Source: Flavobacterium piscis (lineage in GTDB: Bacteria > Bacteroidota > Bacteroidia > Flavobacteriales > Flavobacteriaceae). From it: a DNA stretch of 64,000 nucleotides. How positions within the stretch are numbered: position 1 is the stretch's first letter; each line of letters begins with the position of its first letter. Both the position numbers and the translations under genes were made by a program. The stretch covers positions 186,001 to 250,000 of the forward strand of contig NZ_LVEN01000046.1 in assembly GCF_001686925.1 (NCBI RefSeq), in the 5' to 3' direction. Shown in pieces: positions 1 through 9,367 of this stretch. The notes beneath the pieces are model-generated. The model ran no database searches and was not told where the DNA came from. It was given only the letters and a program-made list of their open reading frames with translations.

Positions 1-620
1 GCAATATCTGTTGTGGCTGTATCTGTTTCTGTATCATTCGAACTGACAAATTCTTCACCCGCTGGCTCTTCACTTGTTTCTTCACCTTCACCTTCATAAT
101 CGCCTTCACTTTCGTCATAAGCAGATGCAATTTTCCAGTTTCTTTCAATAAAACTTTGATACTCGTCTTCTGAAACATCGGTGGTAAGAATTGAGGCAAT
201 CTTTAATTTTAAATTTCTTATAGTGGTATTTGCTTTTTCCTGCTCTTCATTTGATGAATTCCATGGTTGCAAAACATGGCTGTTGGTCATTATTTTACCC
301 TCTCGGTCTACGAAAAAACCTGTTCCAAAAACTGTTTCTTCTTTTACATCTTGATTAATAAGCTGAATTTCTTTTCCTTTAATTTTTGCAAAATAACCAT
401 AACTGTGTTTTATCAGTACAACAGCGTCTTTGTATTCGTTATAAACTTTTGTATCTGAATCTAAACAAATAGCAACAGGTGGCTTTTTTAAATATTTAAA
501 GCCAAAAAAAGCTGCTGTTGAAAGAATGATTATAGCAAAGAAGATAATTTTATAAGGTTTTCTCTTTTTATTATTAATTTCATGCAAATCATTGTTGGGT
601 CCGATTTTTCTAATTTTCAT
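1..620 (-). CDS. Trypsin-like (S1C-type) serine protease, C-terminus outside window
   Basis: Reading from the ATG at 620 gives a basic N-terminal stretch, one hydrophobic membrane segment at about residues 24-40, and then a trypsin-like protease start: a VVLIKHSYGYF-type strand followed by GTGFFVDREGKIMTNSHV, in which the His of NSH is the expected catalytic histidine. An acidic Glu/Ser/Thr-rich stretch follows and the frame stays open to the window edge, so the Asp and Ser of the triad are not visible. Known family: HtrA-like trypsin-fold proteases. I infer a membrane-anchored enzyme facing the periplasm. The acidic insert soon after the His is unusual for DegP-like enzymes. The substrate is unknown. 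Confidence 0.75.
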   Translation of the reverse strand, partial: MKIRKIGPNNDLHEINNKKRKPYKIIFFAIIILSTAAFFGFKYLKKPPVAICLDSDTKVYNEYKDAVVLIKHSYGYFAKIKGKEIQLINQDVKEETVFGTGFFVDREGKIMTNSHVLQPWNSSNEEQEKANTTIRNLKLKIASILTTDVSEDEYQSFIERNWKIASAYDESEGDYEGEGEETSEEPAGEEFVSSNDTETDTATTDI

Positions 621-783
621 TTGTAAATAGGTAAGTTTTATTAGTTTGGTTCTAGATGTCAATTCACAAAATCATTAACATTTGCTTTTTTAACGGCTCG
701 AAGATAGTAATTTAATTATTGAATTTTAATAGTAAATATCATCATATTTAGCATTGACACTATTTTTGATAACTTTTTAAAAC

Positions 784-815
784 AAAAAAAATCCAAAGCC
801 ATAACAGCTTTGGAT
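784..815 (-). terminator. Intrinsic terminator after the M1 peptidase gene
   Basis: A 9-bp perfect stem (ATCCAAAGC at 791-799 with GCTTTGGAT at 807-815) is followed, read on the minus strand, by a run of seven T. It lies 27 bases past the stop of the M1 peptidase gene. Confidence 0.8.
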
Positions 816-841
816 TTTATCTTAATTGAAATTTAAATTCT

Positions 842-2725
842 TTACTTCACTTCAAAAACATTATTGGCAGGTTTCACATCCGCCATTAATCCGCTTGGAT
901 CTATAGTGATTTTTTTGATCGCTGTTTTGTTTTTGTCTATTGTAAAGCTATAGTTTTGTTGCGCCCAGGCCCAATCTTCTAAAACTGTTCTTTTTACTTT
1001 CGTATTTGGATTTGGTTTAATGAAATTCATCATTCTTAACGGAATGTAGAAACTTTCAGAAGTGCCGTCAGTATATTCAACCGTTAGGTCTATTGGCATT
1101 GGCATTCTTCCAATTCTTTCTAAACTTACAGTCGTTTTTCCTGCATTATCTGCAACGTCTTTGATACCGTAATCTATTGTATTTAATGTCTCAGTCCAAT
1201 CTATTAAATACCAGTCTAACTCTGCTCCCGAAACTCTTTCTGCAGTTCTCTTGATATCGTTTGGCGTTGGATGTTTGAATTTGAAATCGTTAAAATATCT
1301 TTTCAAAGTCGCATCTACATTCTCTTTCCCAATTACATATTCTAATTGTGATAAAAAGATGCTTCCTTTTATATAAGCCGAAATACTGTAAGGCCTGTTT
1401 TCGTCGTAACGATCTCCATGAGTTCCTTGTGGCTGTTCTTTTCCGGAATTTACCAATTGATAATAAGCGGCGTAATTTCCTTTAAACGGATTTACTTCTT
1501 TTTTATCTCCTTTTAATTCATTCAAAGCACCATCTTCGATATAAGTGGTAAAACCTTCATCCATCCATGGGTGTTTTGACTCGTTTGAAGCCAAAATATG
1601 CTGAAACCATGAATGTCCTAATTCATGTGTTGCAGTTCCCAGAATTCCCTGAAGCGTTCCGTTTCCTAACATCAAAGTACACATTGCGTACTCCATTCCG
1701 CCATCTCCACCCTGAATAAACGAGTATTGTTTGTACGGATATGCTCCAACTCTTTGATTGTAATACTCCATTACTTTTACCATTAACGGTTCTAATTGTT
1801 TCCAATTTTCGGTCGTTTTCGGGTTGTTTTTATAGAAGAAATGCAAATCGACATCGTTTGGTCCTTTTACGATATCATGCGTATATTCTTTGTCTGCTGC
1901 CCATGTAAAATCGTGAACATTTGGTGCGATAAAATGCCATGTTAATGTTTTTGCTTTCTTTGGATATACAACCGTTACACCAGCATCTTCATACCCGTGA
2001 CCAATGGTGTTTTTGTCTTGCAGATATCCTGAACCTCCAATGGTATAATCTTTATCGATTGTAATTTTTACATCGAAATTACCCCAAACACCGTGAAATT
2101 CTCTCGCAATGTATGGATCTGCATGCCAGCCTTCAAAATCAAATTCGGCTAATTTAGGATACCATTGTGACATTGAAAGTGCTACTCCTTCAGAATTATT
2201 ACGTCCTGAACGACGAACTTGTACAGGAACTTGTCCGTCGAAATCTAAGGTAAAAGTAGTTTTCGAATTAGGTAAAATTGGTTTCGCCAAAGTTACTTCC
2301 AGGATTGTTCCTGAAACTCTGGTTTGAGCCGTTACACCATCTTGTTTTAAGTTGCTGATTTTTAGAAACCCTATTTCGTTTGGTTTTAAAGTTTCAATTC
2401 GGCTTTGCTTTGTTTCCTTTCCGTCGGCACCTTTTATTTTGGTTACCATTCTTCCGTCAGGATCTTTTATAAAATGCAAACGTGCATCCATTTCACTTCC
2501 CGGCTGAAATGCATTTGGAAATAAATGATAAAATACTTTTTTTAAAGTATCAGGAGAATTATTGGTATACACTAATTCTTGTTTCCCTTTGTACTGATAG
2601 TTTTTTACATCCATGGCAACCTCCATTTTGTAATCAGCATGCTGTTGCCAATATGGAGCATTTTGTGCAAATGCTGAGTTTAAACCCAAACTTAAAAAGG
2701 AAAGTAGTATTATTTTTCGCATCAT
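842..2725 (-). CDS. M1 family zinc metallopeptidase (aminopeptidase N-like), exported
   Basis: The 627-residue product starts with a signal peptide ending near residue 20 (SAFAQ). The gluzincin signature is complete: GGMEY at 342-346 (exopeptidase motif), HELGH at 367-371, and the third zinc ligand Glu390 in WMDEGF, 18 residues after the second His. N-terminal residues 25-250 look like the usual M1 beta-sandwich. It should cleave N-terminal residues from peptides in the periplasm or at the cell surface. It is shorter than E. coli PepN (870 residues), as is normal for the exported Bacteroidota M1 enzymes that lack the long C-terminal helical domain. It has its own downstream terminator and lies behind a subtilase gene on the same strand. 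Confidence 0.92.
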   Translation of the reverse strand: MMRKIILLSFLSLGLNSAFAQNAPYWQQHADYKMEVAMDVKNYQYKGKQELVYTNNSPDTLKKVFYHLFPNAFQPGSEMDARLHFIKDPDGRMVTKIKGADGKETKQSRIETLKPNEIGFLKISNLKQDGVTAQTRVSGTILEVTLAKPILPNSKTTFTLDFDGQVPVQVRRSGRNNSEGVALSMSQWYPKLAEFDFEGWHADPYIAREFHGVWGNFDVKITIDKDYTIGGSGYLQDKNTIGHGYEDAGVTVVYPKKAKTLTWHFIAPNVHDFTWAADKEYTHDIVKGPNDVDLHFFYKNNPKTTENWKQLEPLMVKVMEYYNQRVGAYPYKQYSFIQGGDGGMEYAMCTLMLGNGTLQGILGTATHELGHSWFQHILASNESKHPWMDEGFTTYIEDGALNELKGDKKEVNPFKGNYAAYYQLVNSGKEQPQGTHGDRYDENRPYSISAYIKGSIFLSQLEYVIGKENVDATLKRYFNDFKFKHPTPNDIKRTAERVSGAELDWYLIDWTETLNTIDYGIKDVADNAGKTTVSLERIGRMPMPIDLTVEYTDGTSESFYIPLRMMNFIKPNPNTKVKRTVLEDWAWAQQNYSFTIDKNKTAIKKITIDPSGLMADVKPANNVFEVK

Positions 2726-2733
2726 TTTTTCAA

Positions 2734-2762
2734 TAAAAATGGAAGAGTTGCCACTCTTCCAT
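2734..2762 (-). terminator. Intrinsic terminator after the S8 subtilase gene
   Basis: A perfect 9-bp stem, ATGGAAGAG (739-747 of the 2 kb block) with CTCTTCCAT (2754-2762), loop of six, followed on the minus strand by a T-rich tract. It separates the subtilase from the M1 peptidase gene downstream. Confidence 0.75.
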
Positions 2763-2783
2763 CAGGTTACTATTTTGTGTTTT

Positions 2784-4418
2784 TTATTTCTTTGACATTT
2801 TTTCTGCCATCAACAAAGCATTATAGGCATTTACCATTTTAGCAGATTTTGATGATTCTGCAGAAGAAACTGCTACCGGTTTTTCGTTGGGATTTGGATT
2901 TTCACCTAAAATCACCATTGATGGAAGTGCTACTCCTGAATCTATTAAAATTTGTTTTACCTGAACTGCTTTTAGTTTTGGATAATAGGAACGAATCAAT
3001 GCTGCAACTCCTGCCGCATTTGGAGACGCCATCGAAGTTCCTTGCAAATATTTGTATTTATTATTAGGAACAGTTGCATAAATTTCTTCGCCCGGAGCAA
3101 AAACATCAACATTTATTTTTCCGAAGTTTGAGAACGGAGCTACAACATTTTCTCCGTATGCTTTATTGATTGCGCCAATTGTGATTACGTTATTTGTAAA
3201 TTCTTTTACGTTATCTTCAGAGTCATTTGGGTAGTTAATGTTTTCTGTTTTATCGATATTGTATCCGTCATTTCCTGCTGCATGTACAATTAAAACATCT
3301 TTTTTAGCTGCATATTTTATAGCATCGTAAACCCATTTTTTGTGCGGAGAAAAACTTTTTCCGAAACTTCCGTTGATTACTTTTGCTCCGTTATCAACTG
3401 CATAACGAATTGCCAAAGCGATATCTTTATCGTACTCATCTCCGTCAGGAACTGCTCTCACTGTCAATATCTCTACATTGTTTGCAACTCCGTCTCCGCC
3501 TAAATCATTACCACGAATTTGTGCAATAATTCCGGCAACGTGAGTTCCGTGCAATGCTTTTTCTTTATCTGGGCCAAAAACAACATTATTTCCGTAATGA
3601 TTGTCTTTGATGTCTTCCGGATTATCACCTACGATTTTTCTTCCGTCGTACTCTTTATTCAAATTATAATTGAACTGATCGTAAACTGATTCTCTATAAT
3701 CTTCTAATTCTGCTTCAGGATTAAAAGTTGGTCCTGCATTGGTCAAAATTTGAGTCATCACCATTTTACTTCTCGCTACTTTTGGGTCAGTCGAAGTAAC
3801 TTTGCTTAGATCTTCTAATTTATAATCTGTTTTATTTAACTCTTTTTTGATTGTATTATGCACATCGATTAAAAAGTCTACTTGTTCTTTGTCTTCTAAA
3901 ACTTTTTTAGATTTTTCTTCGTATTGTGCTAAAGCTGCTTTGTATTGTGCTGATCCATCATCTCCCTTTTTGACAATACGTGTCAATTCAAGATTTTCGT
4001 GAACGGCATCTCCAAGAAAATTCCACCCGTGAACATCATCAATAAAACCATTTTTATCATCATCAATTCCGTTACCCGGAATCTCTTTAGGATTAGTCCA
4101 GATCATTCCCTGCAAATCAGGGTGCTCGATATCTACACCAGAATCTACGATCCCTACAATTACTTTCACGCCTTTTTTCCCTTGTAATAATTCGGCGTAA
4201 GCCCTGTCAACACTCATTCCCGGAATCGAATCTTTGATTAAATCAAGATGACTCCATCTTTTTAATTCGTTTTCGCTAAGAGGTGCTTTTTTAATAACTG
4301 CTAAAGGAGCAGTAATCAACTCTTTCGAAGCAGAAGCTTGTGCTTGTAAAGTAGTGTTACAACCTGCAAATACAAGCAATGCAAAGGCAGATAAAGTATT
4401 TATTTTTATAGGACTCAT
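2784..4418 (-). CDS. S8 family subtilisin-like serine peptidase, lipoprotein-like signal
   Basis: A 544-residue subtilase. The N-terminus has a hydrophobic segment ending FAGC (Cys20), which reads as a lipoprotein signal. The triad is Asp92 (IVDSGVD), His290 (HGTHVAGI) and Ser462 (GTSMASPNAAG), with the oxyanion Asn in the HAAGNDG stretch between them. About 200 residues separate Asp and His, against about 30 in subtilisin; this insert (roughly 115-275) is lysine/glutamate-rich and probably helical. No T9SS C-terminal domain is seen. I infer an envelope-anchored endopeptidase. It precedes the M1 peptidase on the same strand, but a terminator lies between them. Confidence 0.93.
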   Translation of the reverse strand: MSPIKINTLSAFALLVFAGCNTTLQAQASASKELITAPLAVIKKAPLSENELKRWSHLDLIKDSIPGMSVDRAYAELLQGKKGVKVIVGIVDSGVDIEHPDLQGMIWTNPKEIPGNGIDDDKNGFIDDVHGWNFLGDAVHENLELTRIVKKGDDGSAQYKAALAQYEEKSKKVLEDKEQVDFLIDVHNTIKKELNKTDYKLEDLSKVTSTDPKVARSKMVMTQILTNAGPTFNPEAELEDYRESVYDQFNYNLNKEYDGRKIVGDNPEDIKDNHYGNNVVFGPDKEKALHGTHVAGIIAQIRGNDLGGDGVANNVEILTVRAVPDGDEYDKDIALAIRYAVDNGAKVINGSFGKSFSPHKKWVYDAIKYAAKKDVLIVHAAGNDGYNIDKTENINYPNDSEDNVKEFTNNVITIGAINKAYGENVVAPFSNFGKINVDVFAPGEEIYATVPNNKYKYLQGTSMASPNAAGVAALIRSYYPKLKAVQVKQILIDSGVALPSMVILGENPNPNEKPVAVSSAESSKSAKMVNAYNALLMAEKMSKK

Positions 4419-4706
4419 GTATCTATTTTTAATAAAAGTTAAAATATGGGCCTAAATTATGATTTTTTGTTACATAAAACTAACGATTAACACTGTGTTA
4501 TGATTTTTGACTTAACATTTAAGAAACTCTAAAACGGTTGTAAAAACATTAATTAAAGATCCATCTCTATTTTGATTATCAAAAAAGCTTTTAAATTATC
4601 TTTAAACTTTTTCCGCATATAAAAAACCACCTGCTTTTACGTTTTCCCGTAAGGTAATGCCAATTGTATTTTGTAAACTTGCGCGACCTAACTATAAATC
4701 CCATCT
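4419..4706. other. Divergent intergenic region between subtilase and LRR genes
   Basis: A 288-base AT-rich gap between two divergent genes, so it must hold both promoters. On the plus strand a box resembling the Bacteroidota -7 element (TAAACTTG, one mismatch to TAnnTTTG) lies at 4674-4681, 26 bases before the LRR gene start. No clear -33 partner, repeat or operator was seen. Confidence 0.4.
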
Positions 4707-7700
4707 ATGAAAACAAAACTACTCTTCTTGCTATTACTAGCAAATTTTTCTATTCATGCGCAAACCAACTTAGTCCCAAATGGAGATTTTGAAAATTGGG
4801 TTAGTAATGCACCTAAAAACTGGATAGTTACAAATTCAGTTTCATCAAGTACAGATAAAGCCGAAGGGCAATATAGTGCAAAATTATCTTTAACAGATAA
4901 AACTTTAGCTCCCAAAGTTACTTCTCAGGTTCTATTAAAAGCCGGAGTAACTTATACTGTGAAATTTAAGTATAAGTATGTTAACAATAATTATAGCGGC
5001 TTGCACCCAATTGCTTTAAAGATATTCCAAAATGGTAGCGGAACTACATTATCAAGCAGCACTTTTGCAATAAATAATAACTGGACTCAAAGAGAAACTA
5101 CTTTCACTCCAGATTTAGATCTTTCATATGAACTATCTATTTCAGTTTTCAGTTTTGATGAGGAGACTTTTGATGTTTTAATTGACGATGTTGTTGTTAT
5201 AGATCCTACAGAGACAGCTGTGCAATACACATTAATTCCTGATCTTAATTTTGAAAAGAAATTAATCGCTTTAGGAATTGATTTGGGAGATACTGACGGA
5301 AAGGTCCTGACTAAAAATGTCTCAGAATTAACAATTTTATCTTTAAATAATAGCTCAATATCTGACTTAACGGGGATTGAAGACTTTACATCTTTGACAG
5401 ATTTATATGTTCGTAAAAACCAATTAACAAATATCAATTTATCTAAGAACACCAAACTATCATATCTAGATGTTGGTTATAATCAACTAACGACTTTGGA
5501 TACTAAGGCAAATACTTTATTAACCAGTTTAGTTTGTCATGAAAATCAAATTACAAGTTTAGATGTATCCAAAAATGTACTTCTTGAGCAACTGATGTGC
5601 CACTATAATAATCTAACTGCAATTGATGTTTCACTCAATCCAGAATTATATCTGTTTGATTGTTTAAATAACCAAATAAAAAGTGTTGATATTTCTAAAA
5701 ATCCAAAAATAACCGAATTGGCTTGCGAGAACAATCAATTAACTTATTTGAATTTAAAAAATGGAAACAACATAAATTTAGATCTTACGTATTCAAATTT
5801 CATCAACAACCCAAATCTAACCTGTATTGAAGTAGATGATGTTGATTATTCTAATGCGAACTGGTTAACTATTAAAGATGCTACAGCTAAGTACAATATT
5901 GATTGCACTTTGTATACTTTGATTCCCGATATCAATTTTGAAACTAAATTAATCTCATTAGGAATAGATTCTGGAACTCCCGACGGAAAAATAATGACTT
6001 CTAAAATCTCTTCAATAACAAGTTTAGACCTTTACAACAGTAACATTACTGATTTAACAGGAATTGAGGACTTTGAGTCTTTGACAAATTTAAGCTGCAT
6101 GTCGAATAAAATAACAAATATTGACATCTCTAAAAACTTAGCTTTAACCAATCTAAATGTTGGCTACAATAAATTAATAGCTTTAAACACTTCAAAAAAT
6201 ACCAATTTACAATATTTATCACTCTCTTATAACGAAATCGCAAGTCTAAATCTTTCTCAAAATAATGAGTTAATCCTTTTGGCTTGTAATTCAAACAGAC
6301 TAACAAATATTGATGTTTCAAATAATAAAAAATTATCAACATTATGGTGTCCTTCAAATCAACTAACAAGTTTAGATCTTTCTAAAAACACTCTCTTAAC
6401 CTCTATATTATGTTCCGAAAATAAACTTCTTACAAGTATAAATTTAAGAAATGGAAATAATAGTAAAGCAGTATTAAATTTATACAACATTGATTTTACA
6501 AAGAACCCACAACTTACTTGTATTTTAGTTGATGATGCGCTTTTTTCTAATAAAAATTGGGAAAGCTTTAAAGATCCTTCTGCATCTTATTCTACTATTG
6601 ATTGTTCTCAAGTTACAATAATACCCGATCCAGCTTTTGAAGAAAAATTAATTGCAATGAATATTGATACTGATGGCAAAAACGGATCTGTTTTAAATAC
6701 CAGTATTTCAACAATTACTTCATTAGACGTTTCTTTAAGCAATATAAAAGACTTGACCGGAATTAAAGGTTTTATAAGTTTAAGCAATTTAAATTGTTCC
6801 GAAAATCTTTTATCAACTTTAGATCTTTCACAAAACAAAACTTTAAGACTTGTAAATTGTAGTAATAATAACTTAATAGGTTTAGATTTAAAAAACGGAA
6901 ACAACAGTAATCTAACTCTTACTTCTAACTTTACTAATAACCCCAACTTAACTTGTATTCAGGTTGATGACGTAAATTATTCTGAGGCAAATTGGGCAAC
7001 TCTAAAAGATGCCACTGCAAACTACAATGTAGACTGTGTGAGATATACCTTAATTCCAGACTCTAATTTTGAAGACAAATTAATCGCCTTAGAAATTGAC
7101 AAAGATGGAAAAAATGGTAAAGTTAAAAGTGCTAGTATTAGTCAGGTTATTTCTTTAAACTTACAAAGTTCTAACATAAGTGACCTTACTGGGATTGAAG
7201 ACTTTCAAGCTTTACTTTATTTAGATTGTAAATACAACACAATAAGAAATATAAATTTAGAGCATAATAAAGTATTAAGAGGTTTAGATCTACATGATAA
7301 CACACTATCAAGTCTAAATATTACTGCAAATACTGAATTATTTAGCTTAACGTTCAGTAAGAATCAGATTTCAACAATAGATTTATCACAAAACAAAGAT
7401 CTTCATTACTTAACCTGCGATAATAATTTATTAAGCAATCTGGACATTTCATCAAATACACAGATTGAATCTCTTTGGTGCGGACAAAATAATTTGACAA
7501 TATTAAATGTCTCAAATCAACCTAATCTTTTACAATTGAATTGTATTTATACCACAATTTCAGCTTTAGATGTTTCTTCGAATCCAAAATTGGAAATGTT
7601 ATATTTTAATGATGCAAAATTAACAACCATAGATCTTAGTAAGAATCCACTTTTAAAAAGGTTAAATCTTGGTAATAATCTTTTAACAACTTTAGATTTA

Positions 7701-8213
7701 TCTCACAATCCACTTTTAGAACTTGTTTTCCTTGAATTCAACCCTTTAACGTCTTTGAATTTACAAAACGGAAATAACGAGAATTTTATACTCCCTTCGT
7801 CAGGTACTAAAAATAAAACAAGTTCTATAATAGATGCTTGCAGTTTTTTAAACAATAAAAAACTTTCCTGTATTCAGGTTGATAATGTAGAATTTTCCAA
7901 CGCAAAATGGAGTAATATAAAAGAACCTACCTCTACCTATTCCAGTACTTGTGAAAATTTAGGCATTGAAGAATCTGTTTTCGACAAAGCGGTAGTATAT
8001 CCCAATCCAACAAAAGGGGAAGTAACCATAAATAATGTGTCATTAGAAAAAGCAACCGTTTATAACACTTTGGGACAGCTTGTAAAATCATTTACATTAA
8101 ATCCAAGTAATACCGATAACACGATTAATTTATCTGGCTTGCCAAAGGGAATTTATTATATATACTTAATCAATCAAGACGCAGCTTCGGCTAAAAAAGT
8201 GATTGTAGAATAA
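4707..8213 (+). CDS. Large secreted leucine-rich-repeat protein with T9SS type A sorting domain
   Basis: The 1168-residue product has a signal peptide (to about residue 19), an N-terminal beta-sandwich that resembles a carbohydrate-binding module (about 20-165), and four successive blocks. Each block opens with a motif like YTLIPDxNFExKLI, at about residues 173, 403, 636 and 779. Each continues with irregular leucine-rich repeats of about 21 residues (LTxLDLSKNxxLTxL) and mostly ends near a conserved LTCIxVDD...NW motif. The last 75 residues (VVYPNPTKGEV to KKVIVE) form a T9SS type A C-terminal domain. I infer export across the outer membrane and a cell-surface or released binding role. The block structure points to internal duplication. 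The ligand is unknown. Confidence 0.92.
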   Translation: MKTKLLFLLLLANFSIHAQTNLVPNGDFENWVSNAPKNWIVTNSVSSSTDKAEGQYSAKLSLTDKTLAPKVTSQVLLKAGVTYTVKFKYKYVNNNYSGLHPIALKIFQNGSGTTLSSSTFAINNNWTQRETTFTPDLDLSYELSISVFSFDEETFDVLIDDVVVIDPTETAVQYTLIPDLNFEKKLIALGIDLGDTDGKVLTKNVSELTILSLNNSSISDLTGIEDFTSLTDLYVRKNQLTNINLSKNTKLSYLDVGYNQLTTLDTKANTLLTSLVCHENQITSLDVSKNVLLEQLMCHYNNLTAIDVSLNPELYLFDCLNNQIKSVDISKNPKITELACENNQLTYLNLKNGNNINLDLTYSNFINNPNLTCIEVDDVDYSNANWLTIKDATAKYNIDCTLYTLIPDINFETKLISLGIDSGTPDGKIMTSKISSITSLDLYNSNITDLTGIEDFESLTNLSCMSNKITNIDISKNLALTNLNVGYNKLIALNTSKNTNLQYLSLSYNEIASLNLSQNNELILLACNSNRLTNIDVSNNKKLSTLWCPSNQLTSLDLSKNTLLTSILCSENKLLTSINLRNGNNSKAVLNLYNIDFTKNPQLTCILVDDALFSNKNWESFKDPSASYSTIDCSQVTIIPDPAFEEKLIAMNIDTDGKNGSVLNTSISTITSLDVSLSNIKDLTGIKGFISLSNLNCSENLLSTLDLSQNKTLRLVNCSNNNLIGLDLKNGNNSNLTLTSNFTNNPNLTCIQVDDVNYSEANWATLKDATANYNVDCVRYTLIPDSNFEDKLIALEIDKDGKNGKVKSASISQVISLNLQSSNISDLTGIEDFQALLYLDCKYNTIRNINLEHNKVLRGLDLHDNTLSSLNITANTELFSLTFSKNQISTIDLSQNKDLHYLTCDNNLLSNLDISSNTQIESLWCGQNNLTILNVSNQPNLLQLNCIYTTISALDVSSNPKLEMLYFNDAKLTTIDLSKNPLLKRLNLGNNLLTTLDLSHNPLLELVFLEFNPLTSLNLQNGNNENFILPSSGTKNKTSSIIDACSFLNNKKLSCIQVDNVEFSNAKWSNIKEPTSTYSSTCENLGIEESVFDKAVVYPNPTKGEVTINNVSLEKATVYNTLGQLVKSFTLNPSNTDNTINLSGLPKGIYYIYLINQDAASAKKVIVE

Positions 8214-8232
8214 ATCATATGTAGTTAAACTA

Positions 8233-8270
8233 AAAAATCCCGTTTTCAAAATTCTGAAAACGGGATTTTT
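8233..8270. terminator. Bidirectional terminator between LRR and MBL genes
   Basis: A 13-bp perfect stem (AATCCCGTTTTCA at 8236-8248 with its complement at 8255-8267) has A-runs on one side and T-runs on the other, so it can end transcription from both converging genes. Confidence 0.9.
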
Positions 8271-8288
8271 TATGTTTTAAAGTTCGTT

Positions 8289-9146
8289 TTAAAGAATCTC
8301 CTCGCAGGTAAAAACCTCTTTCAATCGAACACCTTTCTCCGTATGTTCAACTGTTATAATTTGATTGTGTGCGTCATGTTCTAAGAACAAATAATAATTA
8401 TTATCCGCTGCCGCATTCAAAAATTTCGATTTTTCCGGCATTGTCAATAAAGGTCTTGTGTCGTACCCCATAACATAGGGCAACGGAATATGTCCGGCTG
8501 TCGCCAGTAAATCGGCACAAAAAACAATGGTTTTATCATTATATTGAATGTGCGGAATCATTTGTTTTTCAGTATGACCGTCGACGTAATAAATTCCTAA
8601 ATTCATTTCTTCCGAAAAGCCAAAATCAGATTCAGGACGTTTTATAAAATTCAATTGTCCGCTTTCCTGCATGGGTAAAATATTCTCCGCTAAAAATGAT
8701 GCTTTTTCGCGGGCGTTGGGTTTTGTTGCCCAATTCCAATGATTTTCGTTCGTCCAAAATTTAGCATTTTTAAAAGCCGGTTCATAAAATGTTTTATCCG
8801 AATTCCACTGAACGCTTCCTCCACAATGGTCAAAATGCAAATGCGTCATAAAAACATCCGTAATATCATCTCGGCTAAAACCATATTTCGCTAATGATTT
8901 ATCTATCGAATGAGATCCCCAAAGCGAATAATAACCAAAAAACTTCTCAGATTGTTTATCGCCCATTCCTGTATCAATTAAAATCAGTCGGTTTCTATCT
9001 TCGATCAGTAAACAACGCGCCGCAATATCAATTAAATTATTGGCATCTGCGGGATTGGTTTTGTTCCAGATTGTTTTTGGTACAACACCAAACATGGCGC
9101 CGCCATCTAACTTAAAATTTCCGGATTCTATTGGGTAAAGTTTCAT
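8289..9146 (-). CDS. MBL-fold metallo-hydrolase
   Basis: A 285-residue metallo-beta-lactamase-fold protein with no signal peptide. The metal site is HLHFDH at residues 102-107 (His102, His104, Asp106, His107), with further ligands likely at DGHTE and in the FLEHDAHN stretch near the C-terminus. The long N-terminal loop and the general layout resemble the AHL-lactonase/quinolone-type MBL enzymes annotated as MBL-fold hydrolases. The substrate cannot be told from sequence; lactonase activity is only one option. It converges with the LRR gene and has a shared terminator. Confidence 0.88.
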   Translation of the reverse strand: MKLYPIESGNFKLDGGAMFGVVPKTIWNKTNPADANNLIDIAARCLLIEDRNRLILIDTGMGDKQSEKFFGYYSLWGSHSIDKSLAKYGFSRDDITDVFMTHLHFDHCGGSVQWNSDKTFYEPAFKNAKFWTNENHWNWATKPNAREKASFLAENILPMQESGQLNFIKRPESDFGFSEEMNLGIYYVDGHTEKQMIPHIQYNDKTIVFCADLLATAGHIPLPYVMGYDTRPLLTMPEKSKFLNAAADNNYYLFLEHDAHNQIITVEHTEKGVRLKEVFTCEEIL

Positions 9147-9243
9147 GAGAAAAAATTTCTAGTATTAAAAACAAAGCTAGGAAATCCAATCTCTTTATAC
9201 TAAGCATTCTTTAAATAATATTTTTTTGTATATATAAAGATTG

Positions 9244-9352
9244 TCCACTGATTTTACGGATTTACGCAGATTTTTTTAGTTTAATCAAATTTTCAAACCT
9301 TGGCACAAATAAAAAAATCTGTGTCAATCTGTTAGATCAGTAAAATCAGTGG
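9244..9352. repeat. Imperfect long inverted repeat (dispersed-word type)
   Basis: The arms 9244-9280 and 9311-9352 are imperfect complements built around CCACTGATTTTAC and the word for CAGATTTTTTT. Part of the arm (the complement of AAATCTGCGTAAATCCG) recurs with one change at 30000-30016. It fills the gap between the MBL gene and the coiled-coil gene and could act as a transcript-end hairpin. Confidence 0.6.
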
Positions 9353-9367
9353 GCTAAAAGTCAGTGA

